Assembly (NCBI RefSeq): GCF_902499555.1
Contig: NZ_CABVMM010000005.1
Location: 1 to 64,000, forward strand
Direction of reading: 5' to 3'
DNA from: Mesonia oceanica
GTDB taxonomy: Bacteria > Bacteroidota > Bacteroidia > Flavobacteriales > Flavobacteriaceae
DNA length: 64,000 nt
Numbering within the stretch: the first letter of the stretch is position 1; each line of letters opens with the position of its first letter. Position numbers and translations under genes: made by a program. Below the pieces are notes generated by a model. That model searched no databases. It was given only the letters and a program-made list of their open reading frames with translations, and was not told where the DNA came from. Shown in pieces: positions 8,568 to 16,388 of this stretch.

Positions 8568-8640
8568 TATGACGCACACCATGCGAATAAACACACTAGC
8601 ATTTATCTACAGTTTTATTATAAATAAAAGCAGTCAAATT
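8568..8640. repeat. Right boundary of the serine-protease cassette
   Basis: TATGACGCACA (8568-8578) is the inverse of TGTGCGTCGTA at 7610-7620 (10 of 11 positions). It is followed by CATGCGAATAAACACAC, the same opening as the repeats at 2404 and 4437. Only this end of the element is recognisable; the rest fades out by about 8640. Confidence 0.6.
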
Positions 8641-8993
8641 CTAACTACACCATAAATATAAATAGTTATTATAGTTGTAAATAGCGTATAAATACCTGTT
8701 TTTCAAAAAGTTAAGCTTAAATCTTGTCAAAGAAGCTCCTAAAAAAGAACGCAGAAGAACCGTGTCTTCCAAACTCATCAAGCCCCATTTCCGGTAGTTC
8801 CTACTTCCAAGATTTAAAGACAGAATAAGAAGTAGCCCTATTACTTAAAGTCTCTTCCCATACACTATTTAGTCATTTTAGCAGGTTTTTGTTTGGGAAA
8901 AAGAAAATTGCACCTAACAATCACCAAAAGAATGTCGAAAGAGTAGGAGGGGAATAGGAAGTTGAAATTGAAGTCGAAGTCGAAGTTGAAATA
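8641..8993. other. Non-coding stretch with a possible ORF tail
   Basis: No gene is supported. A plus-strand frame ending with a stop at 8795-8797 reads ...VKEAPKKERRRTVSSKLIKP, which looks like the basic C-terminus of a lost protein, but it has no start and I cannot identify it. Towards 8960 the sequence turns into GAAGTT/GAAATT hexamer repeats that lead into the duplication that follows. Confidence 0.4.
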
Positions 8994-9670
8994 GAAGTTG
9001 ACCCTTCGACTCCGCTCAGGGGGAGATTTCTGAAAATGAAACTGAAGTTGAAATTGAAGTTGAAAATACTGCGAACTTTCAACGGAACACTAAAACCTGC
9101 TTACTCAACTACTTCTCGATACAATTTTACCTTTGCTCTTGCTCAGTTAAAATCATTTCTCTTGCTTAGTTTTCCCAACTTCCCACTTCCAACTTCTAAA
9201 ACCCTAATCAGAACCACCCCGCCCGTTGGGCACTCATCCTTCTAAGTGGGCAACAGTTGGTTTTGGTAATCCTTTGGTTTTAAATTGAAGTTGACCCTTC
9301 GACTCCGCTCAGGGGGACATTTCTGAAGATGAAACTGAAGTTGAAATTGAATTCGAAAATACTGCGAACAGCCAACGGAATACTAACCTGCTTACTCAAC
9401 TACTTCTCGATACAATTTTATCTTCGTTCTTGCTCAGTTAAAATCACTCGGAGTGACTGTTATAATTGAAATCCTTTTCTCTTGCTTAGTTCTCCCAACT
9501 TCCCACTTCTAACTTCTAAAACCCTAATCAGAACTACCCCGCCCATTGGGCACTCATCCTTCTAAGTGGGCAACAGTTGGTTTTGGTAATCCTTTGGTTT
9601 TAAATTGAAATTGACCCTTCTACTCCGCTCAGGGGGACATTTCTGAAATTGAAGTTGAAGTTGAAGTCTT
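8994..9670. repeat. Diverged tandem duplication, two full copies and a partial third
   Basis: Copy A (8994-9286), copy B (9287-9606) and a partial copy C (9607-9670) each start with GAAGTTGACCCTTCGACTCC or a one- or two-base variant. A and B share CTCAACTACTTCTCGATACA, the TCCCAACTTCCCACTT block and GTGGGCAACAGTTGG. Copy B has about 30 extra bases near 9448-9480. An open frame at 9036-9245 is within the repeat and has no coding character. Confidence 0.85.
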
Positions 9671-9718
9671 GTTTTTACTTCCAACTACCTAATCCCTACA
9701 GCCTAAACCCTAAATTCT

Positions 9719-9777
9719 TCAGGTCGAGTGAAACAGAGCAAAATGGTATCGAGACCTCAGGTTAACTTCAAGCCTAT
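9719..9777. repeat. Dispersed palindromic repeat, copy 1
   Basis: It contains GGTCGAGTGAAACAGAGC, GGTATCGAGA and TTAACTTCAAGCCTA in the same order as the copies at 10351-10440 and, inverted, 16160-16283. It lies between the tandem duplication and the first small cysteine protein gene. Confidence 0.6.
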
Positions 9778-9895
9778 TTTTAAAAAATAAATCTCAATAG
9801 AGTTCTAACTAAAATAGCGGTCTTGAAGAGCTCCTTATCAACTACACGAGTAGATATAAATCATGAAAAAATATTCATTTAAATAAATCTTATCG

Positions 9896-9903
9896 TATCT
9901 TTG
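9896..9903 (+). promoter_or_regulatory. Bacteroidota -7 box TATCTTTG next to the start codon
   Basis: TATCTTTG fits the TAnnTTTG consensus. It ends only 4 nt before the GTG used as start at 9908, so a transcript starting 5-7 nt downstream would be leaderless or nearly so. No good TTTG -33 box is seen at the expected distance. Confidence 0.5.
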
Positions 9904-9907
9904 CAGC

Positions 9908-10279
9908 GTGAAGCATATTTTTGGCATCGTACTTTTAATTATCCTAATAAAGCCCGTATTTCCGGTAGTGGAATATGCGGTGAATTATGATTATATCTCA
10001 AAGGTATTATGTATCAATAAAGATCAACCCAAACTCAAGTGTAACGGAAAATGTTACTTGATGCGGCAATTGGCAAAAAATGCTTCCGATACAGAAAAAA
10101 AATCTGATAAAGAAACTACTTCTAAAGTTGAATTTCAGCTTTTATACCTAGAAGAAATTACTTCTTTAGCGTTGACTCCGCTATTTTTATTGCAAAAACA
10201 TCAAATTAATAAAGAGTTTCTTCAGCTTTATGAAGATGCATTTACTTCAACTTTATTAGACCCTCCTCGGTTCGCTTAA
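9908..10279 (+). CDS. Small exported three-cysteine protein, paralogue 1
   Basis: The 123-residue protein has an N-terminal hydrophobic segment (about residues 3-20) followed by the conserved block PVFPVVEYAVNYDYISKVLC and then INKDQPKLKCNGKCYL. Cysteines are at 35, 45 and 49, giving C-x9-C-x3-C. It aligns gap-free over its first 60 residues with the product of 10529-10900, including all three Cys. The hydrophobic start suggests export or membrane anchoring. The Cys cluster plus the MbnP and MbnH genes downstream suggest metal, probably copper, binding; this is inference. The start is GTG, chosen because the conserved block starts directly after it. Confidence 0.72.
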   Translation: MKHIFGIVLLIILIKPVFPVVEYAVNYDYISKVLCINKDQPKLKCNGKCYLMRQLAKNASDTEKKSDKETTSKVEFQLLYLEEITSLALTPLFLLQKHQINKEFLQLYEDAFTSTLLDPPRFA

Positions 10280-10350
10280 TTCTTTTACATAATCAATCTG
10301 TTCATCTTAATAGAGATGAATATGATTAAGCCCTAGTGCATATTAAAATT

Positions 10351-10440
10351 CGTCAGTTCGAATGGTTTTTGCAGTAAAACACAGCAAAAAGGTATTGAAC
10401 ACTGCATTTGAGTTACAAGCCTTATTTTCGATAGAAAATA
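10351..10440. repeat. Dispersed palindromic repeat, copy 2
   Basis: CGTCAGTTCGAATGG, TTGCAGTAAAACACAGC and GTTACAAGCCTTATTTTCGA follow the same order as the inverse of 16160-16283 (GTCAGTTCGAGTG, TGCAGTAAAACG, TTCAAGCCTTATTCTCGA). It separates the two paralogous small genes. Confidence 0.65.
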
Positions 10441-10528
10441 CCTAACGAGTGTTTATCGAAATGATTGTCTTTAGGTTCAACGAATACCCTGCACTATAGT
10501 TAGAATCATTAATTTTAAGCGAATTCAA

Positions 10529-10900
10529 TTGAAGTATTACGTTTATATACTTTGTTTCTGTTTTTTGTTTAGGCCCGCTTTTCCGGTGGTAGAATATCTA
10601 GCGAATTACGATTACATCGCTAAGGTACTTTGTATCAATAAAGATCAACCTGAGCTTCATTGTAATGGTAAATGCTATTTAATGAAACAATTGGCCAAAG
10701 GAGTTGCCCAAAAAAGCAATCCTCAAAAAACTGAATCACATCTTAAAATAGAAATTCCCGTGTTGTATTTCGCGGAAGAATTTAGGGTTGAATTTTTTCA
10801 ACCTCTAGCTAGTCTTCAGCAGCCTGAAGAAACTTATGATAATTTATATACTTCCACCTATACCTTTGAGTTATTAAGGCCTCCTATTTTTCATGATTGA
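10529..10900 (+). CDS. Small exported three-cysteine protein, paralogue 2
   Basis: This is a 123-residue paralogue of the gene 250 nt upstream, with the same length and with Cys at 35, 45 and 49 in CINKDQPELHCNGKCYL. Two extra Cys lie in the membrane or signal segment (LCFCFLF). The C-terminal half is less conserved. The start is TTG, set by alignment to the paralogue. The pair probably arose by tandem duplication with a palindromic repeat between the copies. It precedes the MbnP-like gene by 220 nt. Role unknown; copper or other metal handling is the best contextual guess. Confidence 0.7.
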   Translation: MKYYVYILCFCFLFRPAFPVVEYLANYDYIAKVLCINKDQPELHCNGKCYLMKQLAKGVAQKSNPQKTESHLKIEIPVLYFAEEFRVEFFQPLASLQQPEETYDNLYTSTYTFELLRPPIFHD

Positions 10901-11120
10901 TCAATTATTTTTTCTCGATCATCGGGATTTAAAATATCTATTCAGAGGTAGGTAGCATAGCACCTATCTAAAATTCAATAATAAATTATTTAAATGTCCG
11001 TAAAGAATCATAATGAGATTCCGTATCAAGCCCGCCTGTAGGACGGGTAGGTCCGGAATGACGAAAATACCAATTATGACAAATTACGGATACTCAACAT
11101 AAATTTTAATACCCTTACTA

Positions 11121-11930
11121 ATGAAAAATATAGCTTTAAAAATAACGGCTTTAGCGATGGCCATTTCTGTGTTTACCTCTTGCTCTGATGATGATGACGC
11201 AGCGGGAAAAGACTTAACCGGAGAGAATAGCGTAAGCTTAGAATTTGACAATAGTATGAACGGAGACGATTTACTTTTAGGCGCCTCTACTTATACCAAT
11301 TCTAACGGCGAAAGTCTTGTCGTTAATCGTCTCAATTATGTGGTAAGTAACTTTGTTCTTATCGATGAAGATGGCAACGAATTTGTGTACCCAAAAGACG
11401 ATAGTTACTTTGTGATTAGTGAAGAAGAAGAGATGACAGAAATTTCACTCACTAATATTCCTGCAGGTAATTATACCCAACTTAAATTTGGAGTAGGTGT
11501 AGATCAAGAGAAATACCTACAAGGAGCCGAAGGGCAAGGAGACTTTTTACAAATAGCAGAAGAAACCAATATGATGTGGTCTTGGCAAGCAGGTTATAAG
11601 TTTTTAAACTTTGAAGGAACTTTTACTTCACCCACGGTAACTGAGGCTACCAACTTTCAGATTCACATGGGGAGTCACGGGAGTGCTTTAGACAATTATA
11701 AAGAAGTCACCGTAGATTTACCATCCACAGCGATCGTGAGCGAGAATATGAGTCCGCTAATGCATTTCCAAGTCGATGCCAATAAAATTTTAGATGGAGC
11801 ACATAAAATTTTACTTTCAGAAGCGCCGGTGGTGATGATCGATGAAGTAAAATCACCTCAAATTGCTGAAAATACCGCAAGCATGTTTATGGTACATCAC
11901 GTACATAACGGCGAAGGTGGACATCACTAA
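11121..11930 (+). CDS. MbnP-family copper-binding lipoprotein
   Basis: The 269-residue protein has a lipoprotein signal ending VFTSC (Cys 21) and an acidic spacer SDDDD. The body matches the MbnP family in LNYVVSNFVLIDEDG, GVGVDQ and the Trp motif MMWSWQAGYKF (W153, W155). In characterised MbnP and related copper proteins a Trp is oxidised to kynurenine by a partner dihaem enzyme and helps bind copper. The C-terminus is His-rich (HHVHNGEGGHH), adding likely metal ligands. The dihaem partner is encoded 61 nt downstream. A short GC-rich repeat (GCCCGCCTGTAGGACGGGT) lies at about 11031-11049 upstream. Confidence 0.85.
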   Translation: MKNIALKITALAMAISVFTSCSDDDDAAGKDLTGENSVSLEFDNSMNGDDLLLGASTYTNSNGESLVVNRLNYVVSNFVLIDEDGNEFVYPKDDSYFVISEEEEMTEISLTNIPAGNYTQLKFGVGVDQEKYLQGAEGQGDFLQIAEETNMMWSWQAGYKFLNFEGTFTSPTVTEATNFQIHMGSHGSALDNYKEVTVDLPSTAIVSENMSPLMHFQVDANKILDGAHKILLSEAPVVMIDEVKSPQIAENTASMFMVHHVHNGEGGHH

Positions 11931-11991
11931 ATATCAATAGTAGCTGTCTAGTTTTTTACAAAATTTAGGCAGCTACTTAATTCTCTATCTA

Positions 11992-13032
11992 ATGAAAATA
12001 ATAGTGATGTTATTGATGGGAGTATTCCTCTTGTCATGTTCCAACGATGAGGAAAGCTATACCGAAGTGAATGAACCTTTAGCTTTTCAAGTCCCTAGTA
12101 ATTTTCCGGAGTTGCAATATGACCTGGAAAGTAACCCGCCTACCGAAAAGGGTTTTGAATTGGGAAAGAAACTTTTTTATGATGGTCGCCTTTCTACTAA
12201 CGGCTTTATTTCTTGTGGTTTTTGCCATGAGCAACGTTTTGCCTTTACGCATCACGGACATCAATTTAGCCACGGAATAGACGATTTGGAAGGGACGCGG
12301 AATGCTCCGGCCATTCAAAATGCAGCTTTTATGAAAGAGTTTGCCTGGGATGGAGCTACCGCTCATTTAGACCTTTTTCCCATTATCCCAATTACTAATG
12401 AGGTAGAAATGGGGGAAACGGTAAGTAATGTATTGCAGAAAATTAAAACCGATAAGGAATATCAACAATTATTTGCTGACGCTTTTGAAGGCGGTGAAGT
12501 CACTAATGAGTATTTCTTTAAAGCGCTTTCGCAGTTTATGGTGATGATGGTTTCTTCCAATTCAAAATATGATAAGTATGTAAGAGGGGAAGCAGGCGGA
12601 GATTTTTCAGAGACAGAGGCATATGGGTTGGAAGTATTTCAGCAAAAATGCGCTTCTTGCCATATCACCGACTTGTTTACCGATGATGCTTTTCGGAATA
12701 ATGGTTTATCACCATATCCCGGTATAAACGATATCGGTAGGGCAGAAGTGACCGGAAATGAAGCTGACAAGTATAAGTTTAAAGTGCCCAGTTTGCGGAA
12801 TGTCGCCATCACCCAACCTTATATGCACGATGGACGTTTTGGCAGTTTAGCATCGGTATTGAATTTTTACGATAACGGCGTACAGGACTCTGAAACCTTA
12901 GCTCCTATTTTAAAACAAAACAATCGATTAGGTATTGACTTAAATGAGGAAGAAAAAGAAGCTTTAATCGCTTTTTTAAATACCCTAACCGATGAAACCT
13001 ATTTAAATGATGAACGCTTTGCCGAATATTAA
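11992..13032 (+). CDS. MbnH-like dihaem cytochrome c peroxidase lipoprotein
   Basis: The 346-residue protein has a lipoprotein signal (VFLLSC, Cys 16) and two c-type haem sites, CGFCH (75-79) and CASCH (220-224). It has the family motif QPYMHDGRFGSLASVLNFY near the C-terminus. Such enzymes belong to the cytochrome c peroxidase/MauG superfamily; MbnH members oxidise a Trp on MbnP. Position directly after an MbnP gene makes MbnH the best call over a plain peroxidase. It overlaps the next gene by 26 nt, so the three genes form one operon. Confidence 0.87.
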   Translation: MKIIVMLLMGVFLLSCSNDEESYTEVNEPLAFQVPSNFPELQYDLESNPPTEKGFELGKKLFYDGRLSTNGFISCGFCHEQRFAFTHHGHQFSHGIDDLEGTRNAPAIQNAAFMKEFAWDGATAHLDLFPIIPITNEVEMGETVSNVLQKIKTDKEYQQLFADAFEGGEVTNEYFFKALSQFMVMMVSSNSKYDKYVRGEAGGDFSETEAYGLEVFQQKCASCHITDLFTDDAFRNNGLSPYPGINDIGRAEVTGNEADKYKFKVPSLRNVAITQPYMHDGRFGSLASVLNFYDNGVQDSETLAPILKQNNRLGIDLNEEEKEALIAFLNTLTDETYLNDERFAEY

Positions 13033-14002
13033 TTTATATAAAAAAGCAGTACTTATCTTTTTACTGCTGTTAGGAGGGCAGGTCTCTGCAAATCCTATAA
13101 AAGATACGTTGACCTATTCACCTTCCTTATTATTTGACGATTGTGATGTCTGTGGATGCAGTGGAAACGGTGGAAGTATGGGCTATGGTACGACGATGAA
13201 TAAAAATTTTATAGGGGTACGCTATATCTACCAGCAGTACCAATCTAGGGATGGGATTTTTAGAAACTCCCCATGGATTGATGAAAATTTTAATACTACC
13301 CAAGTGTGGACAAGACTTCCGCTAGGAAAACGGATATTGGTAAATGCAATGTTACCTTATCATTTTCATAATCGAGCATACCAAGACGGGCGTTCTCAAA
13401 AAATTGATGGATTAGGAGATGCCACCTTGATGGCATTTTATAAACTCATTCAGCCTAATCAAGATTCCTTGATGTTGAATCCGTTTAAGGCTTCTCATAC
13501 ACTTCGTGTGGGAGGAGGCGTTAAAATGCCTACCGGGGAATATAACCGATCTAATAATGAAGGAAGCGTAAACCCAAGTTTTCAAGTAGGAACCGGCAGT
13601 TGGGATTATACCTTAGCCGTAGATTATTCCTTAAGCTTTATGGACTGGGGAGTAAATGCTTTGGTGAACTATACCTTTAAAACCGAAAATAACGATCATT
13701 ATCATTTTGGAGATCAAGTAAATTATGGAATTGATGCCTATAAGGCTTTCGAGCTTAATTCCTCTTGGAAAATAACGCCATTTGGTGGTTTTTCAGGAGA
13801 AGTCTTTCAAGAGAACGAACAGTTTGATCAGGCTGTAAGGGATACGGAAGGGGATGTTTTCTTTGGAAAATTAGGCGTAGAGGCTTCTTATGAAAGATGG
13901 TCGCTGGGCGTAAATGCCATGCTTCCCATTAGCCAAAACCTGAATGGGGGATTAGTGGAAGTAAAATCAAGGTTGGGCGTTTATTTGAATTTTAATATTT
14001 AA
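13007..14002 (+). CDS. Outer-membrane beta-barrel protein of the MbnP/MbnH cluster, CxxCGC motif
   Basis: The 331-residue protein has a signal peptide (about residues 11-28, ending VSANP) and a Cys-rich N-terminal segment DDCDVCGCSGNGG. It continues into alternating aromatic beta-strands typical of an outer-membrane barrel (NFIGVRYIYQQYQS, WTRLPLGKRILVNAMLPYHF, LRVGGGVKMPTGEYN). The barrel looks like the phenol-degradation MetA-like transporter fold. The Cys cluster may bind the metal handled by the upstream MbnP. Two adjacent ATGs (13007, 13010) lie within the end of the peroxidase gene; no later start would keep the signal peptide. Confidence 0.78.
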   Translation: MMNALPNINLYKKAVLIFLLLLGGQVSANPIKDTLTYSPSLLFDDCDVCGCSGNGGSMGYGTTMNKNFIGVRYIYQQYQSRDGIFRNSPWIDENFNTTQVWTRLPLGKRILVNAMLPYHFHNRAYQDGRSQKIDGLGDATLMAFYKLIQPNQDSLMLNPFKASHTLRVGGGVKMPTGEYNRSNNEGSVNPSFQVGTGSWDYTLAVDYSLSFMDWGVNALVNYTFKTENNDHYHFGDQVNYGIDAYKAFELNSSWKITPFGGFSGEVFQENEQFDQAVRDTEGDVFFGKLGVEASYERWSLGVNAMLPISQNLNGGLVEVKSRLGVYLNFNI

Positions 14003-14010
14003 AATGAATC

Positions 14011-14043
14011 AACTACCATCTTCGGTGGAAGATGGTAGTTTTT
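14011..14043. terminator. Bidirectional terminator
   Basis: A hairpin AACTACCATCTTC / GAAGATGGTAGTT with a T run on the plus strand and an A run region on the other side lies between convergent genes ending at 14002 and 14042. Confidence 0.85.
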
Positions 14044-14638
14044 AATTCACGAGCAGCTCTTTTTTCTTCAGCTTTACAAATTCTTCCAATTCAGAAAAAA
14101 AGGCAGTGAACTCACTTTCAAATTCGGGATAAAATTCTTTTAATTCTTTCACCGATTCTTGGAGTTGGGTTTTTCCTTTGACCCGATGGTTCATTTGGGT
14201 GAGTATTTTTTCAATTCCATCAATTTCAGCATAACTCAGTAACCAATTATCACTCACCATATAGGGATAAAAATTTTGTACCCGTTTAGGGAGGGATTCA
14301 AAATTATACTTCAACAGTAAATAAAAATCTTCTATATATACATTTAATCGGGTAGGGTGGTAATCTTGCCAGTTTTTCGCTAAAAAATGATCGTAAAGTA
14401 CATCTACAATAACCGAAGAATAGTGGCGGTATTTTTTAAATAAGCGATGCTTACTTTCAAATACAATCGGATGCGAATCGGTAAAGGTGTCTATTTCCCG
14501 ATGTAGCTTAATGCCGTTTTGTATGGCTTGTGGATATTTTTTAAATGCTTTCCCTTTTACAGAATCAGCTATAAAATTTCCTATTTTCAATAGGGGATCA
14601 TCGTCTCCCGAAAGGTAAATATGGGCCAAGTAATTCAT
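14042..14638 (-). CDS. acpH: Acyl-carrier-protein phosphodiesterase
   Basis: The 198-residue protein has the AcpH opening MNYLAHIYLSGDDDPLLKIG and the conserved segments NFIADSVKG, GIKLHREIDTFTDSHP and DVLYDHFLAKNW. The His/Asp residues in these segments form the HD-like metal site. The enzyme removes 4'-phosphopantetheine from acyl carrier protein. Length is normal for the family (about 190-200). It is monocistronic and convergent to the copper cluster; its 3' end overlaps the T run of the shared terminator. Confidence 0.88.
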   Translation of the reverse strand: MNYLAHIYLSGDDDPLLKIGNFIADSVKGKAFKKYPQAIQNGIKLHREIDTFTDSHPIVFESKHRLFKKYRHYSSVIVDVLYDHFLAKNWQDYHPTRLNVYIEDFYLLLKYNFESLPKRVQNFYPYMVSDNWLLSYAEIDGIEKILTQMNHRVKGKTQLQESVKELKEFYPEFESEFTAFFSELEEFVKLKKKELLVN

Positions 14639-14678
14639 AACTTCTAAAGTACGTTTAATAATAACTTCCTACAAGCTT

Positions 14679-14709
14679 TTTGCTTCGGAACTGAATACGT
14701 GTATCTTTG
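14679..14709 (+). promoter_or_regulatory. glmM promoter, -33 TTTG and -7 TATCTTTG
   Basis: TTTG at 14679-14682 and TATCTTTG at 14702-14709 are separated by 19 nt, a textbook Bacteroidota housekeeping promoter. The glmM ATG is 25 nt further downstream. Confidence 0.85.
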
Positions 14710-14733
14710 CGCCATTAATTAAAGAGAAATAGA

Positions 14734-16122
14734 ATGACACTTATAAAATCAATTTCAGGAATTCGTGGAACCATTGGCGGAAATGTAGGAGATAACTTAA
14801 CCCCGATTGATGCCGTGAAATTTGCTTCGGCTTACGGAACCTGGGTAAAAAATCAAGTAGAAAAAGACGAATACCGTGTAGTGGTAGGTCGGGATGCCAG
14901 AATTTCCGGAGAGATGATGCAACAATTAGTAATGAATACGCTAGTAGGATTGGGTATTCATGTGATTGATCTAGGGCTTTCGACCACCCCAACCGTAGAA
15001 ATGGCCGTCCCTATGGAACACGCTGATGGCGGAATTATTTTAACCGCAAGCCATAACCCCAAACAATGGAATGCTTTAAAATTACTGAATGAAAAGGGAG
15101 AGTTTTTAAATGGGGAAGAAGGAGCTAAGATTTTAGAAATTGCAGAAAGTAGTACTATTGAATTTGCTGAGGTAGATGAATTGGGGGAGATTACCATAAA
15201 CGATGCGTATATCGATTTACATATCGAAGAGATTATTAACTCCAAATGGGTAGATGTAGAAGCCATCAAGGCGGCCAAATTTAAAGTAGTAGTTGATGCT
15301 GTCAATTCTACCGGAGGGATCGCTATCCCAAGGTTATTAAATGAATTAGGCGTTGAGGTCGTAAAATTGTATTGCGAACCCAACGGACAGTTTCCGCACA
15401 ATCCTGAACCTCTAAAAGAACATTTAGGGGATATTTGTAAGTTGGTTGTTGAAGAAAATGCCGATTTTGGTATTGTCGTAGATCCTGATGTAGATCGTTT
15501 GGCATTTATTGATGAGAAAGGAAATATGTTTGGTGAAGAATATACTTTGGTTGCCGTAGCCGATTATATTTTAGGAAAAGAAAAAGGAAATACGGTGAGT
15601 AACCTTTCTTCTTCGCGTGCGTTACGCGATATCACCGAAAAACATGGCGGAACTTATCAAGCCAGTGCGGTGGGAGAAGTGAACGTAGTTACCTTAATGA
15701 AAGCAACAGAGGCGATTATTGGGGGAGAAGGAAACGGTGGAATCATTTTCCCGGAATTTCACTATGGAAGGGATAGTTTAGTGGGAGCCGCTTTATTCTT
15801 GACCCATTTAGCGGAAAAGAAAATGACGGTTTCAGAATTACGCAAAGAATATCCGGCGTATTTTATGAGCAAGAATAAAATTCAATTAACGCCAGAATTA
15901 GATGTAGATGCTATTCTCGCAGCCATGGAAAAGAAATATGCAGCGGAAGAAGTTTCGACGGTAGATGGGGTAAAAATAGATTTCCCAGAGAATTGGGTTC
16001 ACTTACGAAAATCAAATACCGAACCTATTATCCGTATTTATACTGAAGCACAATCGCAGCAAGAAGCTGATGAGTTGGCCAATAAAATGATCATGGAAAT
16101 TAAAGCCATTGCGGGGATTTAA
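14734..16122 (+). CDS. glmM: Phosphoglucosamine mutase
   Basis: The 462-residue protein interconverts glucosamine-6-phosphate and glucosamine-1-phosphate for UDP-GlcNAc, peptidoglycan and LPS synthesis. The four alpha-phosphohexomutase sites are all present: the catalytic phosphoserine in TASHNP (Ser 106), the Mg loop DPDVDR (Asp 250, 252, 254), the sugar loop GEGNGG (331-336) and the C-terminal phosphate-binding RKSNTEPIIRIYTEA. Phosphomannomutase activity cannot be excluded, but in this phylum the single long-GGNVGDNLTP form is normally annotated GlmM. It has its own promoter and terminator. Confidence 0.88.
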   Translation: MTLIKSISGIRGTIGGNVGDNLTPIDAVKFASAYGTWVKNQVEKDEYRVVVGRDARISGEMMQQLVMNTLVGLGIHVIDLGLSTTPTVEMAVPMEHADGGIILTASHNPKQWNALKLLNEKGEFLNGEEGAKILEIAESSTIEFAEVDELGEITINDAYIDLHIEEIINSKWVDVEAIKAAKFKVVVDAVNSTGGIAIPRLLNELGVEVVKLYCEPNGQFPHNPEPLKEHLGDICKLVVEENADFGIVVDPDVDRLAFIDEKGNMFGEEYTLVAVADYILGKEKGNTVSNLSSSRALRDITEKHGGTYQASAVGEVNVVTLMKATEAIIGGEGNGGIIFPEFHYGRDSLVGAALFLTHLAEKKMTVSELRKEYPAYFMSKNKIQLTPELDVDAILAAMEKKYAAEEVSTVDGVKIDFPENWVHLRKSNTEPIIRIYTEAQSQQEADELANKMIMEIKAIAGI

Positions 16123-16159
16123 TTTAGAAATACTAACCCGTATTTCTTTTTGTTACTTG

Positions 16160-16283
16160 ACTTCAAGCCTATCAATTCGAGTGAAAATCGGTTAAGATTT
16201 TTGTATCGAGAATAAGGCTTGAAGTTAAAATTCGGTTCTCGATACAATTTTGTTTCGTTTTACTGCACAAAATCACTCGAACT
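16160..16283. repeat. Dispersed palindromic repeat, copy 3, multi-stem
   Basis: Three nested or overlapping inverted pairs are present: ACTTCAAGCCT/AGGCTTGAAGT (16160-16170/16215-16225), TTGTATCGAGAA/TTCTCGATACAA (16201-16212/16236-16247) and TTCGAGTG/CACTCGAA (16176-16183/16274-16281). The family recurs at 9719 and 10351. Confidence 0.75.
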
Positions 16284-16333
16284 GACTACTTTTAATTTCT
16301 TAAGGCACTTATTGTGTCAAACTACTATCTCAT

Positions 16334-16370
16334 AAAAAAACGGCTTTTCTAAATGAAAAGCCGTTTTTTT
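16334..16370. terminator. Bidirectional terminator
   Basis: A-run, stem CGGCTTTTC/GAAAAGCCG with loop TAAAT, then T-run; it serves both glmM and the convergent PNGase F-like gene. Confidence 0.9.
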
Positions 16371-16388
16371 ATGGTTACAAACTATTTT

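Noticed and set aside
8708..8797. Basic open tail VKEAPKKERRRTVSSKLIKP, possible transposase remnant
   Set aside because: No start, no catalytic motif and no terminal repeats, so it cannot be assigned to any element.
9036..9245. Plus-strand frame MKLKLKLKLKILRTFNG
   Set aside because: Translation of the GAAGTT/GAAATT repeat; the matching frame is not kept in copy B.
8994..9670. Tandem direct repeats considered as a CRISPR array
   Set aside because: Units are about 300 bp with no short repeat/spacer alternation and no cas genes.
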